32,631 bases of DNA from Undibacterium pigrum (lineage in GTDB: Bacteria; Pseudomonadota; Gammaproteobacteria; Burkholderiales; Burkholderiaceae_D). This document shows positions 1 to 9,010 of the stretch, one piece after another. How positions within the stretch are numbered: position 1 is the stretch's first letter; each line of letters begins with the position of its first letter. Below the pieces are notes generated by a model, which searched no databases, was not told the origin of the DNA, and worked only from the letters and a program-made list of their open reading frames with translations. The DNA is taken from positions 45,976-78,606 of the forward strand of contig NZ_QJKB01000016.1 of assembly GCF_003201815.1 (NCBI RefSeq). The letters are read 5' to 3'. The position numbers and the translations under genes were made by a program.

Positions 1-3000
1 TTCTATATCTGTCAGGGCGGACAGGCCTTTTTCTCCGCTACGCGCACGGCCTGCGACTTCAACTGACACTTCTGTTCTCTTGAGGTCGTTGATGGCGTCA
101 ATTTCTTTGAGCAACGCTGCTTCTTCTGGACTGACATTTGCCGCTTTTACTGGCTTGGCTCTTGTCGTGGCTGCTGTGTTGGCTGCTACCGTCGCATAGC
201 TGCTGTTCGCTGCGGCGTACTGTTGTGGTACAGCGACTGGCGCAGTGTTGCTAACCCTGGGTGGTATGTAAGGCGTGGCCTGGGTATATTGTGCCAGCAT
301 GGTCTGCCCTGCAGGATACGGGCTTTGCATGCTCGCACCATTGTTATAGGTATCTGGCCGCTCGCGATTAGGGTCGGGCGGAGCACCCACTGCCTTGGGC
401 AGGGCTGGCTGCAAAATCCCGGTCGGGCTGGCTGGTGCCTTGACAGGCGGTGTTGAACTTGCGGGAACGCTGGCAGGTGTGGGTGTCAAATTTGCCGGAA
501 CGCTGGCAGGAACGTTGGCCGGTGCAGCCTGCGTTTTAGGAGCCACTGGCAAACTTGGCAGGCTGGGGATTGCCCTGGGAGCAACGACTGCTGGCGCAAC
601 ATTATTGAGCGGTACAGCCGCCGGTGCAGATTGCGGCGACAACGGTTTGCCAACCGGGGCAAAGATGCCACCGGTGTAGTTGCCGCTTGAGTTACCACTA
701 GGGTTACCACCCGGGGTTTCCTTCAATACCGGCCCCTGCGCTGCGTTTGGCGCAACCATTTTTAATTGCGGTTGTCCTGCCTGGGCAGCACCAGCTGGCT
801 TGCGGTCAGCAAAGGGATTGACCTTGAAGTCACTGACTGTACTGGCTGGCGCAGCATCCACCAGGCGCAAACCATTGGGGCCTGAACCGACCACGGTTCT
901 TTGCGCCTGCTCCATCGCCAATGCTTTTTTGAAATAACTGAGGGCGCGGCTATTATTGCCCTGCGCCCTGGCGACATTGCCAGCCAGCGACAAATAACGC
1001 GGATTATCAGGCTCCTGGATCAGCAGGACGCCCAGGTATTTTTCAGCATTGGTAAAATCCCTGGCTTCCATCGCTGCATACACCAGACCTTGCAATACCT
1101 CTGCATTTTCAGGGTCACTTTGTAATACCTTGACGTACAATTCCCGGGCCGAAGCACTATCACCAGAAGCGGTATAAATGCGTGCCAGTGTCAGCAACAA
1201 CATATGGTCTTCAGGGTCGGCAATCAGCATGGGCTGGATATAGGCATAGGCATTGGCATAATCCCCTGCTTCACGGGCGCGCTCGGCATAGCGCATGGCC
1301 AGCACTCTTTGCAATTGCGTGAAAGCGGTGATCTCGGCTTCCTGTAAATTGGGCATGGCAGCGACCCTGCGCATGACGGCTTCAAGTTCACCTTCCTGGT
1401 TAGCCTGCATCAAAGTACCGGCATATTGCAACAGCAAGCCAGCTGCAGGTTTGGGTGTATTTTGTACGGCCTGACGCAGCATGGCGTAGCCACGCTCGGT
1501 ATTTCCCAACTGTATGTACAGATTGGCCATGGTGCCGGTGAATTCCATGTCATTGCCGGCAACCTGCTCTACATTCGCCAGGATATCTCTGGCCATGGCA
1601 GTATTGCCGCGTTTGGCCAGGAGCGTGATCCTGTCTATCTGCACCCTGATCCACAGGCGTTTTTGCAGATCCACCATTTCTTTTTTGCGTGAGGCTGCGG
1701 GAATTCTTTCCAGCGTATTCAATGCTTCCCACCAGAATTGCTGCATTTCACTGAGCAAGGCGCTGACATATAAAGCTTCAGGGTCCGGGGCTTCTACATT
1801 GGTCATGGCTTCAATAAGCGCCCTGGCCTGGCCTGGCATCTCGCGTTTCAGATAAATTCTGGCGAGCGCCATGCGCAGCCATGCATTATCCGGCTTGATC
1901 ATGATGGCATCTTCCAGCATTTTTTGTGCTGTGTTGATGTCGCCAGCGGCTTCAGCGGCCTTGGCCTTGTTCCATAAGTCTTCTGATTTCAGATTGGCGA
2001 TGATGGCCAGATGGCGCGGCAACATGATGCTGCTCAGCGCTTCCAGATCAGTGATGCGCTTTTGCAAAACCAAGACACCAATCACGCCATCCAGTGCGCG
2101 GATATTGGTTTTGTCTGCATCGAGAACGCGGCGATAATTTTCTTCCGCACCTTTCAGATCATTTTCAGCCTGCAAGGCATCGGCAAGTTGCAGGATACCG
2201 GCAGGTTCCTTGCCATTGAGAGCAATCGCCTTGCGCAAGAAACCTATACCCTTGACGCTGTCGCCGTCTTCAAAGGCATTCCTGGCTTCTGCAACTGTTG
2301 CCCAATAACTGGCATCATCATAGGCCTGCTGCCATTGATCCTTGGATTGCGATGGTGAATATTCAACTGCCTTGTGCAGGAAGCCGCGGGACTCGATAAA
2401 TTCTTCCTGACGCATCTTGACCAAACCCATGCCACCATAACCGATGGGGTTTTTAGGGTGGCTTTTGATCAGGGCCTGGAACTCGGTTTCTGCTGCTTCA
2501 ATATCATTGTCATCCAATGCTTTGAAACCTGCGACACGGCCTTTTTCTATGGGGTTTTCTGCGACTGGCTTGGGTTTCGGCGCGGCTTTTTCAGTTTTCT
2601 CCGCTTTCTCAGTTTTTTCAGTTTTTTCCGGCCGCTCTGCTTTTGTAGCTTTCTCAATTTTCTCAGCTACCTTTGCTACCGGTGCAACCGGGGATGCAAC
2701 AGCCACCACAGGCGCTGCTGAGGGTGCAGTAGCCTGTGCTGGCCTGGACAAAGCCGCCAGCCTGTCCCTGATGAGCTGGTCATCGGGATGTTTGTCGAGA
2801 TAGTGACTGAAATACTTGGCGTTTTCCGGCTTCAGGCCCATCCAGCTCAGGGACTGGCGCCAGGATTCTGTCGCCTGCTTGCCTACATCAGCTTTGCTAC
2901 CCAGGTTTTCCAGCAAAGCCATGCCTTCTACACGGCTGGGTTCACGATAGGTGAGCGCCTGGGCATAGGCCAGGGCATATTTATTGTTTGCCGGATTTTC

Positions 3001-3528
3001 CTTGCTGAGTTTTTCCAGCCCCTTGCGGGCTTCAGCATAACCATTCTTTGTTCCGGCCAGCACCTGGAAATATTCAAAGGCAGCATCGCCCTTGAGCTTG
3101 GACGGGTCACCTATCTGTTTGTAGGCATCGGCGGCGGCTTCTGTATCACCCTGCTTGGCCAGTTTGCGGGCATTCTCCAGTTGGCCTATGCCGCCATCAC
3201 TGCCTTTACGCAATGCCTGTTCGACACTGCGCACCTGTGCACTGGTCGCCTGCGTGCCACGCAGACGGGAAAAATATGTTTTGGCCTGTTCTGGGTTGCC
3301 TGCCTTGGCTTCCAGTATGGATAAGGCCATCAGGGCATCAAGGTTATTCGCATCGACCTTCAGTAACTTGCGCCAGGCATCTGCTGCATTATCATCACGG
3401 CCACGTTGCTGCCAGAACTGCGCCTGCTCTTTCAATTGCTGCGTCAATGCTGATTGCGCGAACGCAGTTCCACTCTCAAAAAAAACCGTCAAAAGCGCCA
3501 ATACCACCGCTTTTTTCTTCAAGACCAT
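1..3528 (-). CDS. bcsC: Cellulose export protein BcsC (TPR scaffold plus start of outer-membrane domain), 3' end off the window
   Basis: BcsC is the periplasmic TPR scaffold and outer-membrane channel that exports cellulose. The frame is open from the ATG at 3528 to base 1 (1176 codons); the C-terminal barrel lies outside the window. Residues 1-24 form a signal peptide ending AFA before QSALTQ. Residues about 30-280 and 320-876 are TPR-like helical repeats, for example DNAADAWRKLLKVDANN near the N-terminus. Two low-complexity linkers interrupt them: an E/K/T-rich run near residues 285-320 (PEKTEKTEKAEKTEK) and a Pro/Ala/Gly/Asn-rich stretch of about 250 residues (877-1131). The last visible residues, EVAGRARSGEKGLSALTDIE, resemble the start of the BcsC C-terminal domain. 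The gene lies 181 bp downstream of bcsAB on the same strand. The long linkers make it longer than E. coli BcsC (about 1157 aa). Family call is firm; repeat boundaries are approximate. Confidence 0.9.
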   Translation of the reverse strand, partial: MVLKKKAVVLALLTVFFESGTAFAQSALTQQLKEQAQFWQQRGRDDNAADAWRKLLKVDANNLDALMALSILEAKAGNPEQAKTYFSRLRGTQATSAQVRSVEQALRKGSDGGIGQLENARKLAKQGDTEAAADAYKQIGDPSKLKGDAAFEYFQVLAGTKNGYAEARKGLEKLSKENPANNKYALAYAQALTYREPSRVEGMALLENLGSKADVGKQATESWRQSLSWMGLKPENAKYFSHYLDKHPDDQLIRDRLAALSRPAQATAPSAAPVVAVASPVAPVAKVAEKIEKATKAERPEKTEKTEKAEKTEKAAPKPKPVAENPIEKGRVAGFKALDDNDIEAAETEFQALIKSHPKNPIGYGGMGLVKMRQEEFIESRGFLHKAVEYSPSQSKDQWQQAYDDASYWATVAEARNAFEDGDSVKGIGFLRKAIALNGKEPAGILQLADALQAENDLKGAEENYRRVLDADKTNIRALDGVIGVLVLQKRITDLEALSSIMLPRHLAIIANLKSEDLWNKAKAAEAAGDINTAQKMLEDAIMIKPDNAWLRMALARIYLKREMPGQARALIEAMTNVEAPDPEALYVSALLSEMQQFWWEALNTLERIPAASRKKEMVDLQKRLWIRVQIDRITLLAKRGNTAMARDILANVEQVAGNDMEFTGTMANLYIQLGNTERGYAMLRQAVQNTPKPAAGLLLQYAGTLMQANQEGELEAVMRRVAAMPNLQEAEITAFTQLQRVLAMRYAERAREAGDYANAYAYIQPMLIADPEDHMLLLTLARIYTASGDSASARELYVKVLQSDPENAEVLQGLVYAAMEARDFTNAEKYLGVLLIQEPDNPRYLSLAGNVARAQGNNSRALSYFKKALAMEQAQRTVVGSGPNGLRLVDAAPASTVSDFKVNPFADRKPAGAAQAGQPQLKMVAPNAAQGPVLKETPGGNPSGNSSGNYTGGIFAPVGKPLSPQSAPAAVPLNNVAPAVVAPRAIPSLPSLPVAPKTQAAPANVPASVPANLTPTPASVPASSTPPVKAPASPTGILQPALPKAVGAPPDPNRERPDTYNNGASMQSPYPAGQTMLAQYTQATPYIPPRVSNTAPVAVPQQYAAANSSYATVAANTAATTRAKPVKAANVSPEEAALLKEIDAINDLKRTEVSVEVAGRARSGEKGLSALTDIE

Positions 3529-3628
3529 TTACATCCCCTGATGATCGCTTTTTTCTGTGAGCCCTGTTCTTGATCGCACCTCAGAAAATCAGCACTGTTA
3601 TCCTGTTTTTACTTTAACAGAGCAAAAC

Positions 3629-3674
3629 GGGCAGCGCTATCTTCCTGATTTAATCTTCAGATAGAACGCTGCCC
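3629..3674 (-). other. Intercistronic hairpin between bcsAB and bcsC
   Basis: Arms GGGCAGCGCTATCT (3629-3642) and AGATAGAACGCTGCCC (3659-3674) are complementary except for a 2-nt AA bulge, with a 16-nt loop. It sits between the bcsAB stop and the bcsC start. On the minus strand it is followed by GTTTTGCTCTG, too weak a T-tract for a confident terminator. It could tune bcsC expression relative to bcsAB by partial termination or by stabilising mRNA ends. Confidence 0.5.
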
Positions 3675-3709
3675 TCCTGACCTGCGCTAAATATACTTAA
3701 ATTACTTAA

Positions 3710-6700
3710 TTATTTCTTTTTATCTTCCAGTGCCAGACGGGATGCCGCTTTTTTACGCAGGAAGCGGAACAACATGGTCGCAGCAATCAGCGAAGCCAGC
3801 ATCAGGAAAATGATCATGACGAAAGGCTGAGTAGACAAATGCCATTTGATCCAGGTCCACCATGGCAAGCTACCTGAATAATAAGTGTCGCCAATTTGCG
3901 CATTGGCTATGCGCTCACCTTTGATCAAGACCAGATCACCCTGGAATTTGCTACGCAAATCAGCCTTGTTCAAACCCGTGGTCAGATCAGACAAACTGGC
4001 AGAGTCGCCAGATGTCATGACGATGACGCTATGGCCGCTAGACAAGGGCGATTCAAACTGCATCATGGCACCAAAGGCATTTCCAGTCTTGGCCAGCATC
4101 TCACCGGCATGGCGTTCCATGCTATCCAGATCGCGGCCAGCCCAACGCGTTACCAGACGCAGGAAACCGGTTGGCAATTGCAGGCGGTTACCATTTTCAT
4201 CCATGCTCATGGGCATGTATTTTGACCATTGCTTGAGCAGAGGCAGATTGCCGCTCGTGCCTATCAGCAGGAAATCCTTGTCACTATGTTTTTCCACGTC
4301 GGCACTGCGGATCAGGGTGCTGTTCAGTACAGGGTAACCGGTGGATTCACCCATGCGGCCCATGACGTTGAGGAACAATTCCATTTCCTGGGTATTTGGC
4401 CTGTCGGGCATGACGATGGCCGTTTGTGCCAGATCAGCCATACGGGTGAACGGGAAACCGGCATTGGCCATGTATGCCAGGTTAGGCATGGCAGCATAGT
4501 GCGGCATATTGGAGAAATCGATCGTTGAATCCGGGTCTACTGCAGAACGCACATTGTCCAGATACACGTCTTTACATGCGCCCTGTTTTGGGTAATCGTA
4601 AAAGAAGTGGAACTGCAACTGGTTTTCTGCGCCGATACGGAAAGTCGGCACCTGGATTTCATCCTGGGCATAGCGCTGGCCGTCCTTGAAGAACAGCATG
4701 ACCGATTCCTTGATCTTGCCCTTATCTACCTGGCCGCCAGACAAAGGCAATGAGCGCACGAACTCGTCATTGATACCGATGTTCAGGGTTGACTTGTCGA
4801 TAGTAGGACGTGGCGTGAAGCGATAACGCAGATCAATGGGCACGCCTTCTTTTTGCCAGGTGAACAAATCCGGTGCAACCCGCAAATTGACCTTGATAAT
4901 GTCTGGTGTCAGGCCGTTTACTTTCAATGCTGGTGGTGCTGCCAGTTCACCAAATTTAACTGGTCTGTCAGTCGGCAGCCATTTTGGCGCATCATATGGT
5001 TTGCGGGCGTCTATCTCTTTCAGATTCTTGATCAGGGCAGACTCGCCAGACATGGCCAGTTGACCCATGGTCAATGCCTGCACTGCTATCTTCAGCTCAG
5101 CTACATCACGCCCCAGCACCAGCAATAATTTTGCTTTTGGATTGGCGGGATTGGCCATGATGGCCAGAGTAGGCCCGGCTATTGCTGGCAGTGTCACGCC
5201 AGCCGGTGCTTCATTGGCAGTAGCAAACAGAACGGCATTGCCGCGTGGCAGGGTATTGGCTTCGATAGGGAAACGTGCGCCGCGATAGGACGACAAATGA
5301 CCAAACCAGGAAGCCACGATACCTGCATTACGCAAGACTTCCAGCGATGGTGTGGCTGGCAAGATGAAGGGTAATTCCAGCAGCTTATTGTCACGCCTGT
5401 CAAAAAACGGCGCTGGCAACATGCCCAGGTCATTTGCCAGAGCCAACGGGGATACTGTCAGTTCCAGATTGGTGGTATGGCTAACCTTGGCCCACAGGCT
5501 GGAGTGATAAGGGTCTTCACAATCCCTGGTGTAATGGCCTATCAGTTTGAAACTGAGCTGATTGAAGTCAGCAAAAAAACGCGGATCGATGACATCTTCA
5601 CGTACTATGCCCTTGGATGTTTCTTTCGGCAGCGGTACCACGCTGACCAGCTCATTATTGACCAGTACCTGGATATGCGAGAGGTCGGGCAGCAAGGCGG
5701 GTGAATAGGCAATGCCATATTTGACCTTGGCTGCCGTAATTACTTCATCACTACGTACAGTGAAGGGGAAAGAACGCTCGCCCTCAGTACCGCGCAATTC
5801 AACACTGGCACCTACACCGACCATGTCCTTGAGGCTGATGTTATAAGTCTTTTGCCCACCGACTACCGAAGTCGGCTGTAAATCTTCTACTGCCAGTTTT
5901 TCAGTGACTACGGATTCTGCTGTTGCCGTGGCGCTGGCACGCTTGGATTTTGCCAGCACATCATCATGATGAGCAACGGCGGTCAGGCCGCAAAGTATGG
6001 CCAGCGCTGTGGTACTACCTTTGCGCGATAATTTAGCCCGTATGGTTTTCACGATGGATGCCTCATTTATTTTATTCATATGTTCCGTTCTTTCCGCTAC
6101 GTATTGCTTGATACTTGTACCAAACCTGCTGAATCCGCGCATGCTGTGGTAAGCGATTTCTTTCAATCCATTCCAGGGATGGTCGATATCCCTGTCGTTT
6201 GACCAGCTCAGCCAGACGTCAGCGCGGCCTATAGTGCAATTAATCAAATCCATTTCTTGCTGCAAATCCAGCGGCAGGAACTGCACACTGAGCAGGCCAT
6301 CCTTGAAGAACACTGTCTTGGCAGGGAAAACCGATTCTCCATTGGTGCCATACAGCGAAATCATCAGGTCTTCATCTTTCTGCATCTGAAAACCTTCAGG
6401 TACGCGGAAAGACATGCCTCCCATGGAAAAGTCTTCAGTGCGGCAAACGATGGAATGACCATTATTCAAGCGCAGGGTGGCATTCAATACTGCCCTTACC
6501 CTGTGAGTACGCCTGACCTGTTTGGATTCGGTCGCTACGGCCAGCGTCGCGCCCAGAATAACCAGATTATAAATAGTCCACAGCATATTGAGGATAACGG
6601 TATCAAGCTCATAGGTATTCCACCACAAAGCCCGCCCTATCCCGACAAAGAAACCCAGTACATTCATGCCCAGCATGATCAGATAGGGTTTGGAAATGGT

Positions 6701-8242
6701 CCAGTCAAAATGCTCCTGCTCCACCAGACCACCTTTGGCAGTCACGTTGAACTTACCCAGTTTTGGATTAATCAGGGCCACCAGCGTAGGGCGGAAGATA
6801 TACCAGGCCAGAGTCGCCTCATACACCTCTGCCCAGAAGGAATGCCGGTGCGCCCCCTGTATGCGTGAATTGGTCAGGTTGGCATGCAGCAGATGGGGCA
6901 AGGAATATGCCGCAATCGACAAAGCCGTCGCCTTGATGATATGAACTTCAAAGAATAGATATGACAAGGGGGCCAGCAGGAACACCATGCGTGGCAAGCC
7001 ATAAAAGAAATGTAGCATGGCATTGCTATAACACAGCCGCTGTCCAAAGGTCAGGCCCTTGCCCAGCAAGGGGTTATCGGTACGAAAAATCTGCGCCATG
7101 CCACGCGCCCAGCGGATACGCTGACCAACGTGGGCAGACAAACTCTCCGTTGCCAGACCGGCTGCCTGTGGCAAAGCCAGGTAGGCAGTGTTATAACCAC
7201 GGCGCTGCATTTTCAGGGCGGTGTGCGCATCTTCAGTTACCGTCTCAACCGCAATGCCGCCAACTTCTTCCAGGTAGGTGCGGCGCAAAATGGCGCAGGA
7301 ACCGCAAAAGAAAGTCGCATTCCACAGATCGTTGCCATCCTGTATCAGGCCATAGAACAGCTCACCTTCATTGGGCACATTGCGGAAAGTTTGCAAATTG
7401 CGTTCAAATGGATCTGGCGACAGGAAGTGATGGGGTGTCTGTACCATGGCCAGTTTGGGGTCGACCAAAAACCAGCCCATGGTGTATTGCAAAAACGAGC
7501 GCGTCGGCATGTGATCGCAATCGAAGATGGCAACAAAATCACCCGTGGTGCGTTTCAGGGCAGCATTGATATTGCCTGCTTTCGCATGGTTATTATCAGC
7601 GCGTGTAAAACATTGCACACCAACAGATTCTGCAAACTCGGCGAAGGCAGGGCGGCGGCCGTCATCGAGGATAATGATATTAAGTTTATCCTTGGGCCAG
7701 TCTATGCCCATGGCCGCCAGCACGGTAGGCTTGACCACGCTCAAGTCTTCGTTATAGCTGGGAATGAATAAATCGATGGTTGGCCAGGTCGAAGTATCGG
7801 CTGGCAACATCACAGGTTTGCGCTTCAAGGGCCACGCTGTCTGCAGATAGCCGAGCAATAGCACCAGCCAGGCATACACTTCTGCCATGATCAGGACCAG
7901 CGCAAAAAACAGGTCTATCAGGTTGTCTGTGCCTATGGTGTAAGTAATACGCCAATAAATATAACGACTGGTGGCGCTGATGGAAAACATCACCATCACC
8001 AGCGATATCAGGGTACCAGTATAGCGGCGGAGATACAGCGCCGCACTGAAAATAATGATGGAAAACAGGGTTTGCAAAGGCAAATCCAGTGGGATGCTGA
8101 TACTGGTCCAGTACAAAAAGACTGCGACCATCAACGCCAGAAAGCGTGGTGTCTTACGCTCCCAGCCCGGCCAGTTGACCATGGCACGCCCCAGGTCATT
8201 CAAGCGACCATAGAGATAGCGGGAGTTAAGTATCGAACGCAT
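3710..8242 (-). CDS. bcsAB: Fused cellulose synthase: catalytic BcsA plus periplasmic BcsB in one polypeptide
   Basis: This inner-membrane processive glycosyltransferase (GT2) makes beta-1,4-glucan from UDP-glucose and is fused to its BcsB partner; 1510 aa. Residues 1-720 are BcsA. N-terminal membrane helices are followed by the GT2 motifs DDG (193-195), DCD (241-243), TED (336-338) and QRIRW (374-378), then more helices. A PilZ domain follows, with the c-di-GMP motifs RRTHR (577-581) and DFSMGG (604-609). From about residue 722 the BcsB part begins. A hydrophobic segment (about 743-757) resembles a former signal sequence, followed by periplasmic carbohydrate-binding and flavodoxin-like regions to about 1470. 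A C-terminal membrane anchor (about 1473-1494) and a basic tail close it. The start abuts the bcsQ stop (TAA-ATG). Comparable acsAB fusions are known in Komagataeibacter. An internal ATG at 6079 could also start BcsB separately. Confidence 0.96.
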   Translation of the reverse strand: MRSILNSRYLYGRLNDLGRAMVNWPGWERKTPRFLALMVAVFLYWTSISIPLDLPLQTLFSIIIFSAALYLRRYTGTLISLVMVMFSISATSRYIYWRITYTIGTDNLIDLFFALVLIMAEVYAWLVLLLGYLQTAWPLKRKPVMLPADTSTWPTIDLFIPSYNEDLSVVKPTVLAAMGIDWPKDKLNIIILDDGRRPAFAEFAESVGVQCFTRADNNHAKAGNINAALKRTTGDFVAIFDCDHMPTRSFLQYTMGWFLVDPKLAMVQTPHHFLSPDPFERNLQTFRNVPNEGELFYGLIQDGNDLWNATFFCGSCAILRRTYLEEVGGIAVETVTEDAHTALKMQRRGYNTAYLALPQAAGLATESLSAHVGQRIRWARGMAQIFRTDNPLLGKGLTFGQRLCYSNAMLHFFYGLPRMVFLLAPLSYLFFEVHIIKATALSIAAYSLPHLLHANLTNSRIQGAHRHSFWAEVYEATLAWYIFRPTLVALINPKLGKFNVTAKGGLVEQEHFDWTISKPYLIMLGMNVLGFFVGIGRALWWNTYELDTVILNMLWTIYNLVILGATLAVATESKQVRRTHRVRAVLNATLRLNNGHSIVCRTEDFSMGGMSFRVPEGFQMQKDEDLMISLYGTNGESVFPAKTVFFKDGLLSVQFLPLDLQQEMDLINCTIGRADVWLSWSNDRDIDHPWNGLKEIAYHSMRGFSRFGTSIKQYVAERTEHMNKINEASIVKTIRAKLSRKGSTTALAILCGLTAVAHHDDVLAKSKRASATATAESVVTEKLAVEDLQPTSVVGGQKTYNISLKDMVGVGASVELRGTEGERSFPFTVRSDEVITAAKVKYGIAYSPALLPDLSHIQVLVNNELVSVVPLPKETSKGIVREDVIDPRFFADFNQLSFKLIGHYTRDCEDPYHSSLWAKVSHTTNLELTVSPLALANDLGMLPAPFFDRRDNKLLELPFILPATPSLEVLRNAGIVASWFGHLSSYRGARFPIEANTLPRGNAVLFATANEAPAGVTLPAIAGPTLAIMANPANPKAKLLLVLGRDVAELKIAVQALTMGQLAMSGESALIKNLKEIDARKPYDAPKWLPTDRPVKFGELAAPPALKVNGLTPDIIKVNLRVAPDLFTWQKEGVPIDLRYRFTPRPTIDKSTLNIGINDEFVRSLPLSGGQVDKGKIKESVMLFFKDGQRYAQDEIQVPTFRIGAENQLQFHFFYDYPKQGACKDVYLDNVRSAVDPDSTIDFSNMPHYAAMPNLAYMANAGFPFTRMADLAQTAIVMPDRPNTQEMELFLNVMGRMGESTGYPVLNSTLIRSADVEKHSDKDFLLIGTSGNLPLLKQWSKYMPMSMDENGNRLQLPTGFLRLVTRWAGRDLDSMERHAGEMLAKTGNAFGAMMQFESPLSSGHSVIVMTSGDSASLSDLTTGLNKADLRSKFQGDLVLIKGERIANAQIGDTYYSGSLPWWTWIKWHLSTQPFVMIIFLMLASLIAATMLFRFLRKKAASRLALEDKKK

Positions 8243-9010
8243 TTATTCAACCAATCTGAAATTTGTTTGCAGCCAGGCTGTCAGCTCTTGCATATCATGG
8301 GTAGCTGAGCAATGCTGGGAGTAATACGATACCGGAGTCTGACAAGCCAGTGCTTCACTGACTGCTTCATCCTTATGTATAGTCACCGGGATGAAGCGCT
8401 TGCCCAGGCTGCTGCGCAACATGCCAAACACATCCCGGCTCAATTGCTTTGCAGCGTCCATCTGATTCAACAAATAACAATAGCCAAGAAACTCTTTGCG
8501 GTCAGCACAATAATAATCAATCAGCGACTCTATCGACGGTATGGTCGAATAGGAGGCGGCATCCGGCTTCAACACGACCAGCGCATAATTCGCTGCATGC
8601 AATACCTGCTGCAAATAAATGCTGGGGCCAGGTGGCGTGTCTATCAGCACTACGCTATTTTCAGGCAGGCCCAGGCTGGCGAGATGTTGTGACAGCCACT
8701 TGGGATTGCTTTTGATTTCCTGCTCAAAGACTGCGCGCTGCTCTTCATCTACACTGCCATAGGGTAAAAAATCGACACCATAGGCACTTTCAAACAAGAC
8801 GTCTTTCCAGCTACCGTCCATGGTATCTTGCTGTGCAATGCCACTGGCATCTTCATGCGCCATGCCAAAATGCAATCTCAATGCATTTTGAGGATCGAGA
8901 TCAAGGATGCTGATACGCGGGCCTAAACGAGCCAGTGAAGCCGCCAGGTTGGCAGTCACTGTCGTTTTACCTACCCCACCCTTGGGAGAAATGACGGCAA
9001 CTACCTTCAT
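8243..9010 (-). CDS. bcsQ: BcsQ, MinD/ParA-type ATPase of the cellulose complex (copy next to bcsAB)
   Basis: This 255-aa SIMIBI-class P-loop ATPase has a deviant Walker A motif, SPKGGVGKTT, at residues 8-17, the switch segment ILDLDPQNALRLHFG and the Walker B-like LIDTPPGPS. BcsQ in enterobacteria is needed for cellulose secretion and forms a cytoplasmic complex with BcsR that binds the synthase. Here its start overlaps the bcsP stop (ATGA, 9007-9010) and its own stop touches the bcsAB start. The three are therefore probably co-translated. Its closest relative in the window is the protein at 10789-11556, of the same length with the same motif order. The family is secure; a polar-localisation role is inferred from homologues. 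Confidence 0.92.
   Translation of the reverse strand: MKVVAVISPKGGVGKTTVTANLAASLARLGPRISILDLDPQNALRLHFGMAHEDASGIAQQDTMDGSWKDVLFESAYGVDFLPYGSVDEEQRAVFEQEIKSNPKWLSQHLASLGLPENSVVLIDTPPGPSIYLQQVLHAANYALVVLKPDAASYSTIPSIESLIDYYCADRKEFLGYCYLLNQMDAAKQLSRDVFGMLRSSLGKRFIPVTIHKDEAVSEALACQTPVSYYSQHCSATHDMQELTAWLQTNFRLVE

Noticed and set aside
6257..7771. Plus-strand frames of about 200 codons opposite bcsAB
   Set aside because: The opposite strand encodes a complete BcsA with all catalytic motifs; these are antisense shadows.
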